The notes: a model not told the origin generated them from the letters alone. A stretch of 64,000 bases of DNA from Eublepharis macularius (GCF_028583425.1 NC_072791.1:198996311-199060310); one strand, 5' to 3'; counted from the first letter of the stretch, positions 43,001-53,451 are shown. Numbers and translations: made by a program.

Positions 43001-44440
43001 CCCAGTATCTCTGAGGCTGCAAAGGGCATTGGAGTACAATCCATTGACAACCTACCAGATGACACCATCCTAGCAACCATGGATGTGGAGGCCTTGTACA
43101 CCAATATCCCACATGCAGATGGATTGCAAGCCATACGGAATATTATCCCGGACAAAACCACAGCAAACCTCGCCACTGAACTTTGTCACTTCGTACTCAC
43201 TCACAATTACTTCGAATTTGGTGACAACTTATATCTACAGGTTTATGGCACAGCCATGGGCACACGCATGGCACCACAATATGCTAACATATTCATGGCG
43301 GACTTAGAGCAACGCTTCCTCAGCTCCCATCCACTGGAACCACTACTATACTTAAGATTCCTGGATGACATCTTCATCATTTGGACCCATGGGAAGGAAG
43401 CCCTTGAGAGATTTCATCAGGACTTCAATAACTTTCACCCTACTATCAACCTAAGCCTGGATCACTCTACACAACAGGTACACTTCCTGGACACCACTGT
43501 ACAACTACATAATGGACGAATAAATACCACCTTATACCGGAAACCAACAGACCGATACTCATATCTACATGCCTCCAGCTTCCACCCTAAACATACCACT
43601 CGGTCTATTGTCTACAGCCAAGCCTTACGTTACAACCGTATCTGCTCCAATGCTCTGGACCGAGACTCACACTTAAGAGATTTACAACAAGCATTTTTGG
43701 GACTACAGTACCCACCAAATGAAGTGAAGAAACAAATTAACAGGGCCAGACTAGTACCCAGAAACAGTCTGCTCCAGGACAAACCTAAAGGAACTAACAA
43801 CAGAACACCACTGGTTGTCACCTATAGCTCCCAGCTCAAACCCATCCAACGTATCATCAGTGAGCTACAACCCATCCTGGAAAATGATACCTCTCTCTCA
43901 GAAGCCCTGGGTGGAAGACCTTTCCTTGCCTACAGACAGCCCCCCAATTTTAAACGACTTCTCACTTACAATCATGAATCGGCCAGCAGAGTCACCAGCA
44001 CAGGGACCAGGCCCTGCAACAGACCCAGATGCCAGCTCTGCCCCTATATCTACCCAGGGAATACAATTACAGGACCCAATGGCATCAACTACACTGTCTC
44101 TGGCTCTTACAGCTGCTCATCCTCCAATCTGATATATGCCCTCATGTGCCAACAATGTCCTTCTGCTCTGTACATTGGACAAACCAGCCAACCTCTACGC
44201 AAAAGAATAAATGGACACAAATCTGACATTAGAAATGGAAACGTCCAAAAACCAGTGGGAGAACACTTCAATCTACCAGGACATTCCACCAAAGACTTAA
44301 AGGTCGCTGTGGTTCAACAGAAACCTTTCAAAAACAAAATCCAACGGGAGGCTGCTGAATTGGAATTCATATGCAAATTTGACTCTGTCAAGCGGGGACT
44401 GAATAGAGACTATGAATGGTTATCACATTACCACAGGTAA
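42905..44440 (+). CDS. Penelope-like reverse transcriptase with GIY-YIG endonuclease
   Basis: This 511-codon frame is uninterrupted. Penelope-like proteins copy their RNA at nicked chromosomal DNA. The RT part spans roughly residues 45-290: 'TMDVEALYTNIPH' (about 58-70), 'YGTAMGTRMAPQYANIFMAD' (114-133) and the catalytic 'YLRFLDDIFIIW' with FLDD at 152-155. A Cys cluster, CNRPRCQLC (371-379), precedes the GIY-YIG nuclease: 'LIYAL' (409-413), 'ALYIGQTSQPLRKR' (421-434) with its Arg residues, and 'GEHFNLPGH' (452-460) with a Glu. Full-length relatives are several hundred residues longer at the N-terminus, so this is a truncated protein. The first ~35 residues come from the upstream repeat, so the ATG is not the native start. 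The absence of stops suggests a young copy; protein expression is unproven. Confidence 0.88.
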   Translation: MSSTRQLVGVKKCFLLSALNLLAGPSAFVASQPSISEAAKGIGVQSIDNLPDDTILATMDVEALYTNIPHADGLQAIRNIIPDKTTANLATELCHFVLTHNYFEFGDNLYLQVYGTAMGTRMAPQYANIFMADLEQRFLSSHPLEPLLYLRFLDDIFIIWTHGKEALERFHQDFNNFHPTINLSLDHSTQQVHFLDTTVQLHNGRINTTLYRKPTDRYSYLHASSFHPKHTTRSIVYSQALRYNRICSNALDRDSHLRDLQQAFLGLQYPPNEVKKQINRARLVPRNSLLQDKPKGTNNRTPLVVTYSSQLKPIQRIISELQPILENDTSLSEALGGRPFLAYRQPPNFKRLLTYNHESASRVTSTGTRPCNRPRCQLCPYIYPGNTITGPNGINYTVSGSYSCSSSNLIYALMCQQCPSALYIGQTSQPLRKRINGHKSDIRNGNVQKPVGEHFNLPGHSTKDLKVAVVQQKPFKNKIQREAAELEFICKFDSVKRGLNRDYEWLSHYHR

Positions 44441-44880
44441 CAGATTCTCTTTACAGAGGCGTGATCTGGGGGAGCCCAGTGACGCCTGGTGTGGGCTTTC
44501 GGGGACCACAGTTCTCTTTGTCAGATGCAACTGGCAGGGAGAGCTGTGGTTACCGAAGGCTTATACTACATAGGAATTGGACACCTTCACTGCTACAAAC
44601 TGACTGCACACCAAAAGGAGATGTTTACATTTCCAAGCAAAGGAATGTTTTGATTGCCTCTATGCTAATTGCATTCTGCCTTCTTGTGATTTATGACCCC
44701 TCCCTTTTCTCTCTCTTTCCCCCTCCTCTTCTGTATCTGGCCAGTTTTGATCAGGCATCTGATGAAGAGAACTTGATTCTCGAAAGCTTATGCTATAATA
44801 AAATTGGTTAGTCTTAAAGGTGCTACTGGACTCTTTTTGATTTTGCTACTACAGACTAACACGGCTGACTCCTCAGGATC
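43010..44880 (+). mobile_element. Penelope-like retroelement, 5'-truncated
   Basis: The element has an open frame (to 44440) and a 3' part of about 440 bp ending 'ctactacagactaacacggc'. The 5' end is truncated just before the first conserved RT block. The left boundary is approximate, because the preceding 'gagttccacaag...' sequence belongs to another repeat. Sequences matching its 3' part occur at 8741/11364, 10107, 47039, 55684, 58840 and 63915. A family of short related elements is therefore present. Confidence 0.88.
44759..44795 (+). other. Hammerhead-ribozyme-like motif
   Basis: CTGATGA (44759-44765) is followed by stem II GAGAA/TTCTC around the loop CTTGA, then GAAA (44782-44785). A 3-bp stem III AGC/GCT closes on the loop TTAT, and A closes a CUA cleavage triplet (44793-44795). 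This order is the conserved core of hammerhead ribozymes, which are known from Penelope-like elements. Stem I is not obvious by eye. A second copy at 47420 shows compensatory change in stem II (AGAGC/GCTCT). Confidence 0.55.
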
Positions 44881-45048
44881 TATGCTCATCTGCTGTGAAG
44901 GATGTATTGAAATATTTCTATCTTGCTCTTCTCCCCGATGGAGTTTCAAAACAGCTAACAAAGAAATTCAAGTATAATTTAGAACAACAAGCAGCAGCTA
45001 TAAACACAAGTACAACTCCAACTTCTGGGCTGGTCCAGAAACCACTGG

Positions 45049-45261
45049 GGCCATTTTCACATGTCTTACTGGTCGCCGGAATGTTGCGCAAAACTCCCTA
45101 CAGACAGCATGTTCTCATGCAAAATCAAGCCAGGAAGACGCGATTTCACGCAGAACTCCCAGATAACAGCGTCTTCCTGGTGTGATTTAGTGCGAGAAGA
45201 TGCTGTCTGCTGGGAGTTTTGTGCAACGTTCTGGCGGCCAGTAAGACGTGTGAAAACGGCC
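45049..45261. mobile_element. Diverged 213-bp palindromic MITE
   Basis: GGCCATTTTCACATGTCTTA on the left mirrors TAAGACGTGTGAAAACGGCC on the right. The inner arms 'gttgcgcaaaactccc' and 'gggagttttgtgcaac', and 'aggaagacgc' and 'gcgtcttcct', continue to the centre. Size, ends and CpG-type decay resemble an older relative of the palindrome at 19515. Confidence 0.75.
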
Positions 45262-46212
45262 TGGGTTAGCTCACTTAGTGCCATAGGACAGAAGCCATGG
45301 ATTATGAGCCAAGATCCTGTTGGTTGTTACCCACAGGCTCATGCCTCAGGCCATGCCCAGGAAGGGATAGAACTTCAATCCAAATCTTATCTGATTAGCA
45401 GACGTGGTTTTAGGATTTTCTTCCCCTGCTTGCCTGAAGACTGATCATCAGATTCCATCTCCAGTTCAACCTCAGATTGGGCTGTGAGTCCTCGGATGGG
45501 CTTTCAGTCCCCAAGTGGGTTGAAGAAAACCTGCGATTCATGTCTATTATGGAGGATGGGGACCCCAAACCCAACTCATGCACTCAGGAATGTGTGAACT
45601 GAATTGAGCATTGGACAGACACAATCCAATTCACAGCCACCGATCTAATGTTCTACTTGTGGCTTTCATGTGTACAAGGAAAGCACACAGAAAACAGCCG
45701 AAGAAATATCTCTGTCATACAAAGATAAACAAGATACAAATACAATACAGGGAACTGTTCGAATTAATCAAAGCCTGTCAGTTGCCTATGTCAGAAAAAT
45801 TGCCTCTTTCACATTACAGGCAGAATTTTAAATATTTTTCCACCCCTGGATTTCGAGATAATGATATGAAGAAGATGATGGTTTCTATAGATTTGATAAC
45901 TAATTACCTTTCCATCCCCTCTTGAAGAAGAGTTCAGTATATATCCCCCTCCCTAGTTTTTTTTAAAAAAAACTAAAACAACAACATTGCAATGTTGATG
46001 TCATCTTCCCCCAAGAAGCCTGCAGCAGAAAAGGGGCATTTTTCTAAGTGCAGAAATTAAAACAAGACACAACTGTAGTTCGACTCCCTCGAGTGTGGGA
46101 TTACAGAAGCCCCAAGTGGATCCAATCCACACAGGCTGAATACCCAGAAAAGCTGCTGTTAGCCAAACTGCTTCAAGAATGGGGAATTAATAAGCAGCAG
46201 GCTATTATTATT
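45262..46212. other. Unassigned stretch
   Basis: A 104-codon frame (45611-45925, +) has no recognised domain. No splice-flanked exon was noticed. Confidence 0.4.
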
Positions 46213-46515
46213 AAAGAGCCCCGTGGCGCAGAGTGGTAAAGCTGCAGTACTGCAGCCCAAGCTCTGCTCCTGAGTTCGATCCTGGAGGAAGCTGGGTTCA
46301 GGTAGCCAGGTCAAGGTTGACTCAGCCTTCCATCCTTCTGAGGTCGGTAAAATGAGTACCCAGTTTCCTGGGGGTAAAGTGTAGATGACTGGGGAAGGCA
46401 ATGGCAAACCACCCCGTAAAAAAAGTCTGCCAAGAAAATGTCGTGATGCGACATCCCCCCATGGGTCAGTAATGACTCGGTGTTTGCACAAGGGACTACC
46501 TTTACCTTTTTACCG
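46213..46515 (+). repeat. tRNA-derived SINE, full length
   Basis: The head 'agagccccgtggcgcagagt' (A-box region) and GAGTTCGATCCTGG (B box) lead to a body with 'ttgactcagccttccatcc', 'gggtaaagtgtagatgactg', 'ggcaatggcaaaccacccc', 'atgtcgtgatgcgacatccc' and the tail 'gggactacctttacctttt'. It is the most complete copy of this family in the window. Confidence 0.85.
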
Positions 46516-46939
46516 TAGGCTATTGTTAAGGGATCATGATGACCTGTGTATACCAGGGTCAGAAATCCTGGATTCCGCCCAATAAGAGAGGAGTATACAG
46601 AGTACAAGAAACACACACACATTCATTACAAGACTAGGAAATAAAAGGTGGGAAGGTATAGAGACCGTCACATTAGCAGGAAGATTGATGTTTGGGCGAT
46701 ACTCACTTGTCCGTTGGCTCCCAAAGGACAGCTCTTTTAAGCTGTCTCTGGAGCATGGCTTCTTCTCTGTAATGGCTGGCATCTTGGCAGCAGGCACACG
46801 GATCCGGGTGCAAAAGGGTAGCTACGCCAGAATGGTAACCTCAATACCAAGCCGTGCACAGCTCATGTATATATGCCTGTGTCCAGCTGCTACAGGCAAC
46901 ACTGCTGTGAGCATGTGGAAAACTCTTAGGACTTAGGGA
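46516..46939. other. Unassigned stretch
   Basis: Nothing recognised. Confidence 0.4.
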
Positions 46940-47038
46940 CAATGGGGCTCAAATCCACGCTCTGCCATGGAAGTTTGCTGGTTGACCTTGGGCCTGTCAC
47001 AATCTCTCAGCCTAACTTATCTCATAAGTCCAGAGGAG

Positions 47039-47511
47039 TTAGCTGTGTTAGTCTGTAGCAGGGCTTTTTTTCTGGGAAAAGAGATGGTGGAACTCAGTGG
47101 GTTGCCCTCAGAGAAAATGGTCACATGGCTGGTTGCCCCGCCCCCTGATCTCCAGACAGAGGGGAGTTGAGATTGCCCTCCGCGCTGCCGAGCGGCGTGG
47201 AGGGCAATCTCAACTCCCCTCTGTCTGGAGATCAGGGGGTGGGGCCACCAGCCATGTGACCATTTTCAAGAGGTTCCAGAACTCCATTCCACCATGTTCC
47301 AGCTGAAAAAAAGCCCTGGTCTGTAGTAGCAAAAGAGTAAAGAGTCCAGTAGCACCTTTAAGACTAACCAACTTTATTGTAGCATAAGCTTTCAAGAGCC
47401 ACATCTCTCTTTGTCAGATCTGATGAAAAGAGCTGTGGCTCTCGAAAGCTTATGCTACAATAAAGCTGGTTAGTCTTAAAGGTGCTACTGGACTCTTTTT
47501 GATTTTGCTAC
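47039..47511. mobile_element. Penelope-type palindromic element
   Basis: Inverted halves 'cagtagcacctttaagacta' and 'tagtcttaaaggtgctactg' surround inverted cores 'agctttcaagagccaca' and 'tgtggctctcgaaagct'. The 8-bp flanks CTCATAAG match perfectly. A hAT MITE sits in its left half. The right core has the hammerhead-like order CTGATGA-AGAGC/GCTCT-CGAAAGC-TTAT-GCTA starting at 47420. Confidence 0.8.
47059..47318. mobile_element. hAT MITE, family C, copy 5
   Basis: CAGGGCTTTTTTTCTGGG and CTGAAAAAAAGCCCTG are the ends. GTCTGTAG is duplicated perfectly (47051-47058, 47319-47326). It is the innermost of three nested insertions. Confidence 0.92.
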
Positions 47512-47612
47512 CTCATAAGGTTGTTATTGTGGAGATGAAGTGCAGGAGGGGAGAAAGAAGTGAAAAGCCACTTTGGGTCCCAATCAGGGAGAAAAGTGAA
47601 ATATAAATAAAA

Positions 47613-48811
47613 AACAAATACAGGATGGAATTGTTTCGTGTGGCTTCAACACTCTTCAACTATTGTTTTTATTTTCATATGAGTGTGCCCACACAATATA
47701 TGTATCTCCAATTAAAGAAAAGCGAGAAAAAGAAACAGGGTGTCGCCGGAGTTTAGGAGAGTTGTGAACCTTCCTGTATTGATAGCTGGTTAATCCCCGA
47801 AAGACATTTTCAGCTGAAAAAATTTAAAACTGTATCGATCTTTGAGAGAACTGACATATATAACTCAGATGCTTTTTATGCTACGTTAATCATAGAAACA
47901 TCCTAACTAGAGTTACGTCCTTCTAGCCCCATTAACTTTAATGGCCTTAGAATGGTTTAAGTCTATTTAGGATTACACTGCAAATGTTCTAGAATCACCT
48001 GATGTGAAGTTAACAAGGTGCGGTTTAATAAATATATTCAGTGGGAGCCCATTGGGAACCCCGTGTAATAAATAAATATATTTTTTAAAATGAATTGTTG
48101 CTTAGTTTGGATCTGTGTGGTCCTAGTACCAGATTAATAAAATGCTTTTATTTTTATAGGCTATAGGGAGTGTAAACTGACCTGACAAATATCACACCTC
48201 TGCGATTAGCTTTGTTTAGCTAATTTGTCACTTGCATGGGTCACTAAAGAGAGAACTGCTTGGAAGGAAACAAAATGGACATTACAAAGTGTGTGTTAGA
48301 GACAAAAGTTGGTGGTACAGGTTGCACATTCATGTCGAACTGTTTTTATTGATTGTTTTAATACAGAAAGGAGGGCTTCCAAAGAAAAAGACAACAGGCT
48401 ATCCCTCATTGTTTGCAGCTCTGCCCCTTAAAAAAAATCCAATAGCAATCACAAAAGAAACATTCCACCCCCCAAAGCAAAGTATTGTTCTTCTGGTTGA
48501 CATTTCTTGTCCTACTCACTTGGTTATGTCTCTTCAAAGCATTTCATTTCCCAGCTCTTTTTATGATTTTAGCTACTCAAGCAGAGAAATTAAAGGCAGA
48601 GTGAGTAAAAAACAGTATGCACACACAAGAACAGAGAAGAGGTTTCCAAAATTCTATTATGGATTTATAAAAGTGCAGGCTTACTATATGCAAAGTGCAG
48701 GTTGGAACCACGTGTCAGCATAAACCTTACATAATTTACATGGTAGTTTCTTAAGACAATTTCATTTGTTGTTGTTTTTTCCCCAAAAGAGAACACACAA
48801 CACACATACAC
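47613..48811. other. Unassigned stretch with one 163-codon open frame
   Basis: It holds an old family K MITE (about 47905-47980). A 163-codon frame (48232-48723, +) lies outside recognised repeats. It has no domain that I recognise, and no promoter or splice context, and I treat it as probably chance. Confidence 0.35.
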
Positions 48812-48814
48812 TCA

Positions 48815-49016
48815 GAGCCAAGCCACAAGTGACACCTGACACAGGTTGGACACTTGTCTGCTTCCCTCAAGTTTTGATGGGAAATGTAGGCGTCCTGCTT
48901 TTACAGCTTGGCTCTCCATTACAGCTGCAAGACCAGGACGCCTACATTTCCCATCAAAACTTGAGGGAAGCAGACAAGTGTCCAACCTGTGTCAGGCGTC
49001 ACTTGTAGCTTGGCTC
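48815..49016. mobile_element. Harbinger-like MITE, family H, copy 2
   Basis: GAGCCAAGCCACAAGTGACA and CGTCACTTGTAGCTTGGCTC are the ends. TCA flanks both sides (48812-48814, 49017-49019). 'cttccctcaagttttgatgg' and its complement continue the palindrome. Confidence 0.88.
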
Positions 49017-49019
49017 TCA

Positions 49020-49739
49020 GAATCTGTTAAGCCGCAGGCAGTTATTGTTATGGGGAACTTAGGGCACCTTCTCCATTCCCCTGCACTGGGAAGGTACCCC
49101 TGAGCTTTCCTGGTTGCCAGTCCCCACAGCCCTCTCTGCAGCCCCTATGACTACACAGGTGACAATGGTAAAGAGCATCACTCATGCAGCAGCCAGCAAT
49201 AAGCTGTAGGGCAATCCTTCCCTCTCCCCTGCTCTACAGCTGGCTGCACTTGCTGAAGGGGATGTGAACCTGGAAGGGGATGTGAAATTGACAGAGCCTT
49301 TGGGAGGCAAAGAGGAAATTAACAAACCTTCTGAGGAGTGATCTCTGCAGGCTCTGTCTGTTTAAATTAGCCTTGTGTAGAGACATGAAATTGAAACTAC
49401 ATCTTTTTAAACATTGCATCTCCCTACACTTGAGCAAGATGTCTCATGTAGAGAGTCTGAGTCTTAGGCAACATCAAGGCAATCAGACAGAAGGCAGAGG
49501 AAGGGGGCCCTTCCATCCCCTACAGCTGAGCTGCCTGAGACGGGCAACCATTCATAGGGGGCAGAGACCCCCAACACACACACAAACCACCCTGCTGCTG
49601 CTCTACTTCATGATTCTAGGTCTCTGTTTTGGACTTTTGCTCAGGGGCCCAGAATCACTAAGACCGCCCCTGTGTTAAGTTATGGAACCTAGAAAAGATA
49701 AAAAGCACTGGGCTTGCTTGCTTGTGTAGTTAGGAAAGC
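49020..49739. other. Unassigned stretch
   Basis: No gene or named repeat recognised. Confidence 0.4.
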
Positions 49740-49876
49740 AGGAGAACTTCCCTAGAGGCAGTTTTCAAGAAGAGGCTGGATGAATATTTGTCAGGGATGC
49801 TTTAGGCTCATCCTGCATTGGGCAGGGGGTTGGACTAGAAGGTCTGTATGGCCCCTTCCAATTCTGTGATTCTCAT
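49740..49876 (+). repeat. CR1 LINE 3' end
   Basis: 'gaggctggatgaatatttgt', 'gcagggggttggactagaag', 'gccccttccaattctgtgat' and TTCT form the sense 3' end of a CR1 element, including the terminal ATTCT-GTGATTCT repeat. Confidence 0.85.
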
Positions 49877-50576
49877 GAGGAGACATGGGGAATTTCCCTT
49901 CCGCACCCCTCTGCCTTAAATCCCTTCTGGACGAGTCACATTTATATAAATTAGCCATAAGGATTACAAAGAAATGTCATTTCATTATTTTATTTATACG
50001 CTGCCTTTTTCCCAATGGCAAACCAAAGCAGCTAAGAAAAAATGAAAAACAGTTACCTTTCCAATAAACCAACAAAAAAAGCACCTAAGTACAAAGGGAA
50101 ATATAGCAAAAGTGGGAAAAATGCAAAAAAAAAATCCAACTGACACCCCAAAATATTTTTTTAAATGAAGTTGTAATAAAGAATGAACAAATAGAAAGAA
50201 ATTAAATACATTCAATATCAATTATTCATATAATGTATCCACAGGAAAACTATACCTCAACAATATAAACACAACTGCACCAATAAATTTCTACAATAAG
50301 AATATAAAGAGGAGGCATAGAAAAACATGAAATGCAAAATGAAACGTAATGTGAAATGGAATGATGTCTGCTAGCAGGTTATTTGAATGCACGGTCTTCC
50401 TTAGATTCAGAATATAGTCCTCTCTTTTTTTCTGTCTCATTATTGCCACCAAACTCATGTGCTGAGTAATCTCTCTATAATGAAACCCACAGAAAATGCA
50501 AAAATGCATGATTGTATTAAATTCTACTCTTCCTCTCCAAAGATTCAGGGTCTGAACTGTCACCCACAGCAGCATA
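49877..50576. other. Unassigned AT-rich stretch
   Basis: A worn antisense retroposon tail is present at 49985-50035 ('tttatttatacgctgccttt'). Otherwise nothing is recognised. Confidence 0.4.
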
Positions 50577-50710
50577 CATCATTCTCCTTTCTTCTATTTA
50601 TTTTCACAACAAAGCTGTGACGAAGCTTAGGTTGAGACAGTGTGACTGACTCGAGGCAGAGTGAGGATCTGAACCTGGGTCTCACTGTAACCATTACCCC
50701 ACAACCAGAA
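50577..50710 (-). repeat. Antisense SINE fragment
   Basis: 'ttcacaacaaagctgtgacg', 'gaggatctgaacctgggtct' and 'gtaaccattaccccac' are a worn reverse complement of a tRNA-derived SINE with its B box. Confidence 0.6.
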
Positions 50711-50956
50711 ATTACCCCACACCGGCAATTAACTGCAAAAATGGACTGTGTCACAAATATTTATTTATTTAATCTATCTTGCCTTGCTGATTGTTCTGAA
50801 AAGGTGCTTACACTGGACTTCTAAAACAATGCAAGATATTACAAACAAAACAGACGAGAACAATTAAAAATGGAAATGGCAAGTCTGCACCGTCAAAGGC
50901 TCAGGAAAACAGGACGCCTTTAAACCTGGTGCCCAACAGATAATAACCAGGATAAC

Positions 50957-51316
50957 AGAAGCAAACTGAAGCAAGGGAATGGAATCCTCTCAGAAGCAAA
51001 GTGAAGCAAGGGGAACCAACATCATATCAGAGAATCACATCCATTCCACCCAAGGACGCTGTTGCAACTTAGCCGAATAGAACCAGTGTCATCCACAGCA
51101 GCCAGGAACTGGGTTCAGTCAGTGGAGGAACAACAAAACCAAGCAGTAACCAGCCACAAATACAATACATTCCTTTGCTTCAGTTTGCTTCTGTGGAGCT
51201 AAGTTGCAACAGTGTCCCTTGCTTCAGTTTCATTTGGGTGGAATGAATGTGATGTTGGTCTCCTTGCTTCAATTTGGTTCTGGAGGGATTCCATTCCCTT
51301 ACTTCAGTTTGGTTCT
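50957..51316. mobile_element. Foldback element with ~118-bp arms
   Basis: The left arm (50957-51073) and right arm (51198-51316) are imperfect reverse complements: 'agcaagggaatggaatcct' against 'gattccattcccttacttca', and 'ctgttgcaacttagc' against 'gctaagttgcaacag'. The motif TTGCTTCAGTTTGSTTC occurs repeatedly inside the arms. Confidence 0.75.
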
Positions 51317-51444
51317 ATTGAGCTTTCTATGGCATGAGCTCAGCTTGCATTTGGGAGTATGCCTTGGCATTAAAAAGAGGTATAAATATCTAAATAAATA
51401 AATGTAAGTATGTTCACTGACCATTCTCTGGGTGTGTGAATGTA

Positions 51445-51662
51445 ACAACTGCACTTATATACCGCTCTTCTAGACAGATTAGTGCTCCACTCAGAGCAGC
51501 AACCAAAGCCAGTGTTATTATTATCCCCACAATACAGCTGGAAAGCTGGGGCTGAGAGGAATGGCTTGCCCAAGGCCACTTGCTGATCTCATGGCAGTGG
51601 AGGGACTTGAACTAGCAGAGTGTTGATTTGCAGCCCAACCACTTAACTGCTATACTATAGCA
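51445..51662 (-). repeat. Antisense tRNA-derived SINE
   Basis: 'tatataccgctcttctagac', 'actcagagcagcaacc', 'tggggctgagaggaatggct', 'ggagggacttgaactagcag' and 'aaccacttaactgctatact' correspond, on the minus strand, to a head with A and B boxes and a 3' end 'agagcggtatataag'. Confidence 0.8.
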
Positions 51663-52430
51663 GCTACATAAGAATCAGACATCCAATGGATTTTAGAATT
51701 ACATCAACATTTGGCAACTTTTGAGTTTGAAATCTTGCTTCCCTTTTTTAAAAAATCCAGTATTTTATCAGCTATTTTCAGACACTGGGGAAGGGGGAAG
51801 TCAAAATGCCTGCTTCAAAGTACAGCACATTCTCTCTTTTGTCAGTCGCTTGCTGGAAATAGAGAATAGATTCGGAGAGTATATCTCTGACTCATTCAGT
51901 GACTTGTCTCAATCTGAAGAGGAAGCCACCAGTGAAAAGACCGGCTTGAAAAATGGAACTTATATTCTGCATTTTCTGAATGTTGACCGTATGGCAATAA
52001 CCTGCAGATATGGCTGGCTCAATCACTTTCCTAAAAGTGGTAAAAACAACTTTGAATAAGAGTGTATCATTAGAAGCACATTAACACCAGAGCTCTGGGA
52101 ACCACACTGGTTGCCAATCTTCTTTGCTGGTTATGATCTTCGAAGCCCTGAGATTCTGCCCCCAGTATACTATTCAATTACGGCCTTTTAGACTGATCAA
52201 GAACAACTTCTAAACTTTATTGTCTAGATGTCAATTCAGGATTTTTAAAAAAACTGCGCAGAGCAGCATTGATTGCCCCTCAACTCAAGAACTTTCTTTC
52301 TCTGAAGACTCGCCAAAGCCAAATTTAGATGACTTCCCCAAGAAGTGCAAGGAACTACCCCCTCCTTTTTTTTTTTGTCAATTTGACTGTTTCAGAACCA
52401 GGGAAAAGAAATAAAGGCCTGTTTGGTGTA
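51663..52430. other. Unassigned stretch with possible LINE debris
   Basis: A 112-codon frame (51721-52059, +) has no recognised domain. The part after 52095 ('ccacactggttgccaatctt') may be a worn CR1/L2-type 3' region. Confidence 0.35.
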
Positions 52431-52685
52431 AGAGCCAGTTTGGTGTAGTGGTTAAGAACAGGGGGTGGGACTGTAATCTGAACTGGGGTTGATTCTTCAC
52501 TCCTCCACTTGAAGCCAGCTGGGTGACCTTGGGTCAGTCACAGCTCTCTCAGAGCTCTCTCAGCCCACCCATCTCACAGGGTGATTGTTGTGGAGATAAT
52601 AATAACATACTTTGTAAACTGCTCTGAGTGGGTGTTAAGTTGCCCTGAAGGGCAGTATATAAATTTAATCTTATTATTATTAAAT
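52431..52685 (+). repeat. Sauria/ACA-type SINE, full length
   Basis: The head 'gagccagtttggtgtagtgg' and 'ggggttgattcttcactcct' is followed by 'gccagctgggtgaccttggg', 'gtaaactgctctgagtgggt', 'agggcagtatataaattta' and a TTATTA tail. Confidence 0.9.
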
Positions 52686-53451
52686 AAGTTTAACTTAGGT
52701 TGTCTGGATCTAAAATTGTCTCTGCTGTGGGATTTTCAGCAGCGGGATGGGACTTCCTTGTCTCCTCAGTCCCACATCAGCATGGAATGCTCCCTGGTCT
52801 GTTGAGGGGCAGGGATCCTAAAAATAGCAAGGAGGTAGGGTGGGGAATCTGCTGTGGAAAGTGGGAATCAGCAGAAATCCACCCCACCACTGCCCACTGG
52901 TGGAAATCTGTCACTGGATTCAATCCACTGTTAGCCACCCAAAGGCAGGCTACAATAAATGTGTTTAAAGGAATGCATGAATAAGTGCTTTTTGTAGTGG
53001 CAACATACTCACACAACAAAGATTTGCAAACTAAGCAGCTCATTTATTATTAAATAAATCATAACACTGAGCTTAGTCACATTTCAGCAGGATAAAAGAA
53101 TAATGAATTTCAGTTTTGATTGGATGTTATTACCTGCCACTGCCTCCTCTAGCATTTCTCTCTCTCTCTCTCCTTGTGTGTAGTCTGTTCTGGATTGTAA
53201 GCTTATAGACAGGGTTTTGTTTTTGCATCATGCCTAGTAAGTTTTTAGTGCTTAATAAATAATATTTGTATTATTAAATATGTAGGAAGTTCAATGGTTC
53301 ATCAATTATACAGCCTTGCAGTTTGCTTGTAATTGATGCTAGGACTACGTTCCGCTTGACAAGAAGAGCCAGTATTTTGAGAGGGATATAGCGAGGTGAC
53401 ATATTTGCAGTGCCGATCCTCCGCAGCATTACTCCAGTTCAAGTCCACCGC
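52686..53451. other. Unassigned stretch
   Basis: No gene seen. There is a short (CT)n near 53157-53172. Confidence 0.4.

Larger units (their letters stand above)
46940..47612 (+). repeat. Sauria-type SINE split by nested elements
   Basis: The SINE body 'aatccacgctctgccatgga', 'agcctaacttatctcataag' is interrupted at 47039 and resumes at 47512 with 'ctcataaggttgttattgtg', ending 'gaaatataaataaaaa'. The interruption duplicates CTCATAAG (47031-47038 and 47512-47519). Confidence 0.85.

Noticed and set aside
48232..48723. 163-codon open frame in non-repeat DNA
   Set aside because: No recognised motif, no splice signals or promoter, and low-complexity segments. A homology search would be needed to revive it.
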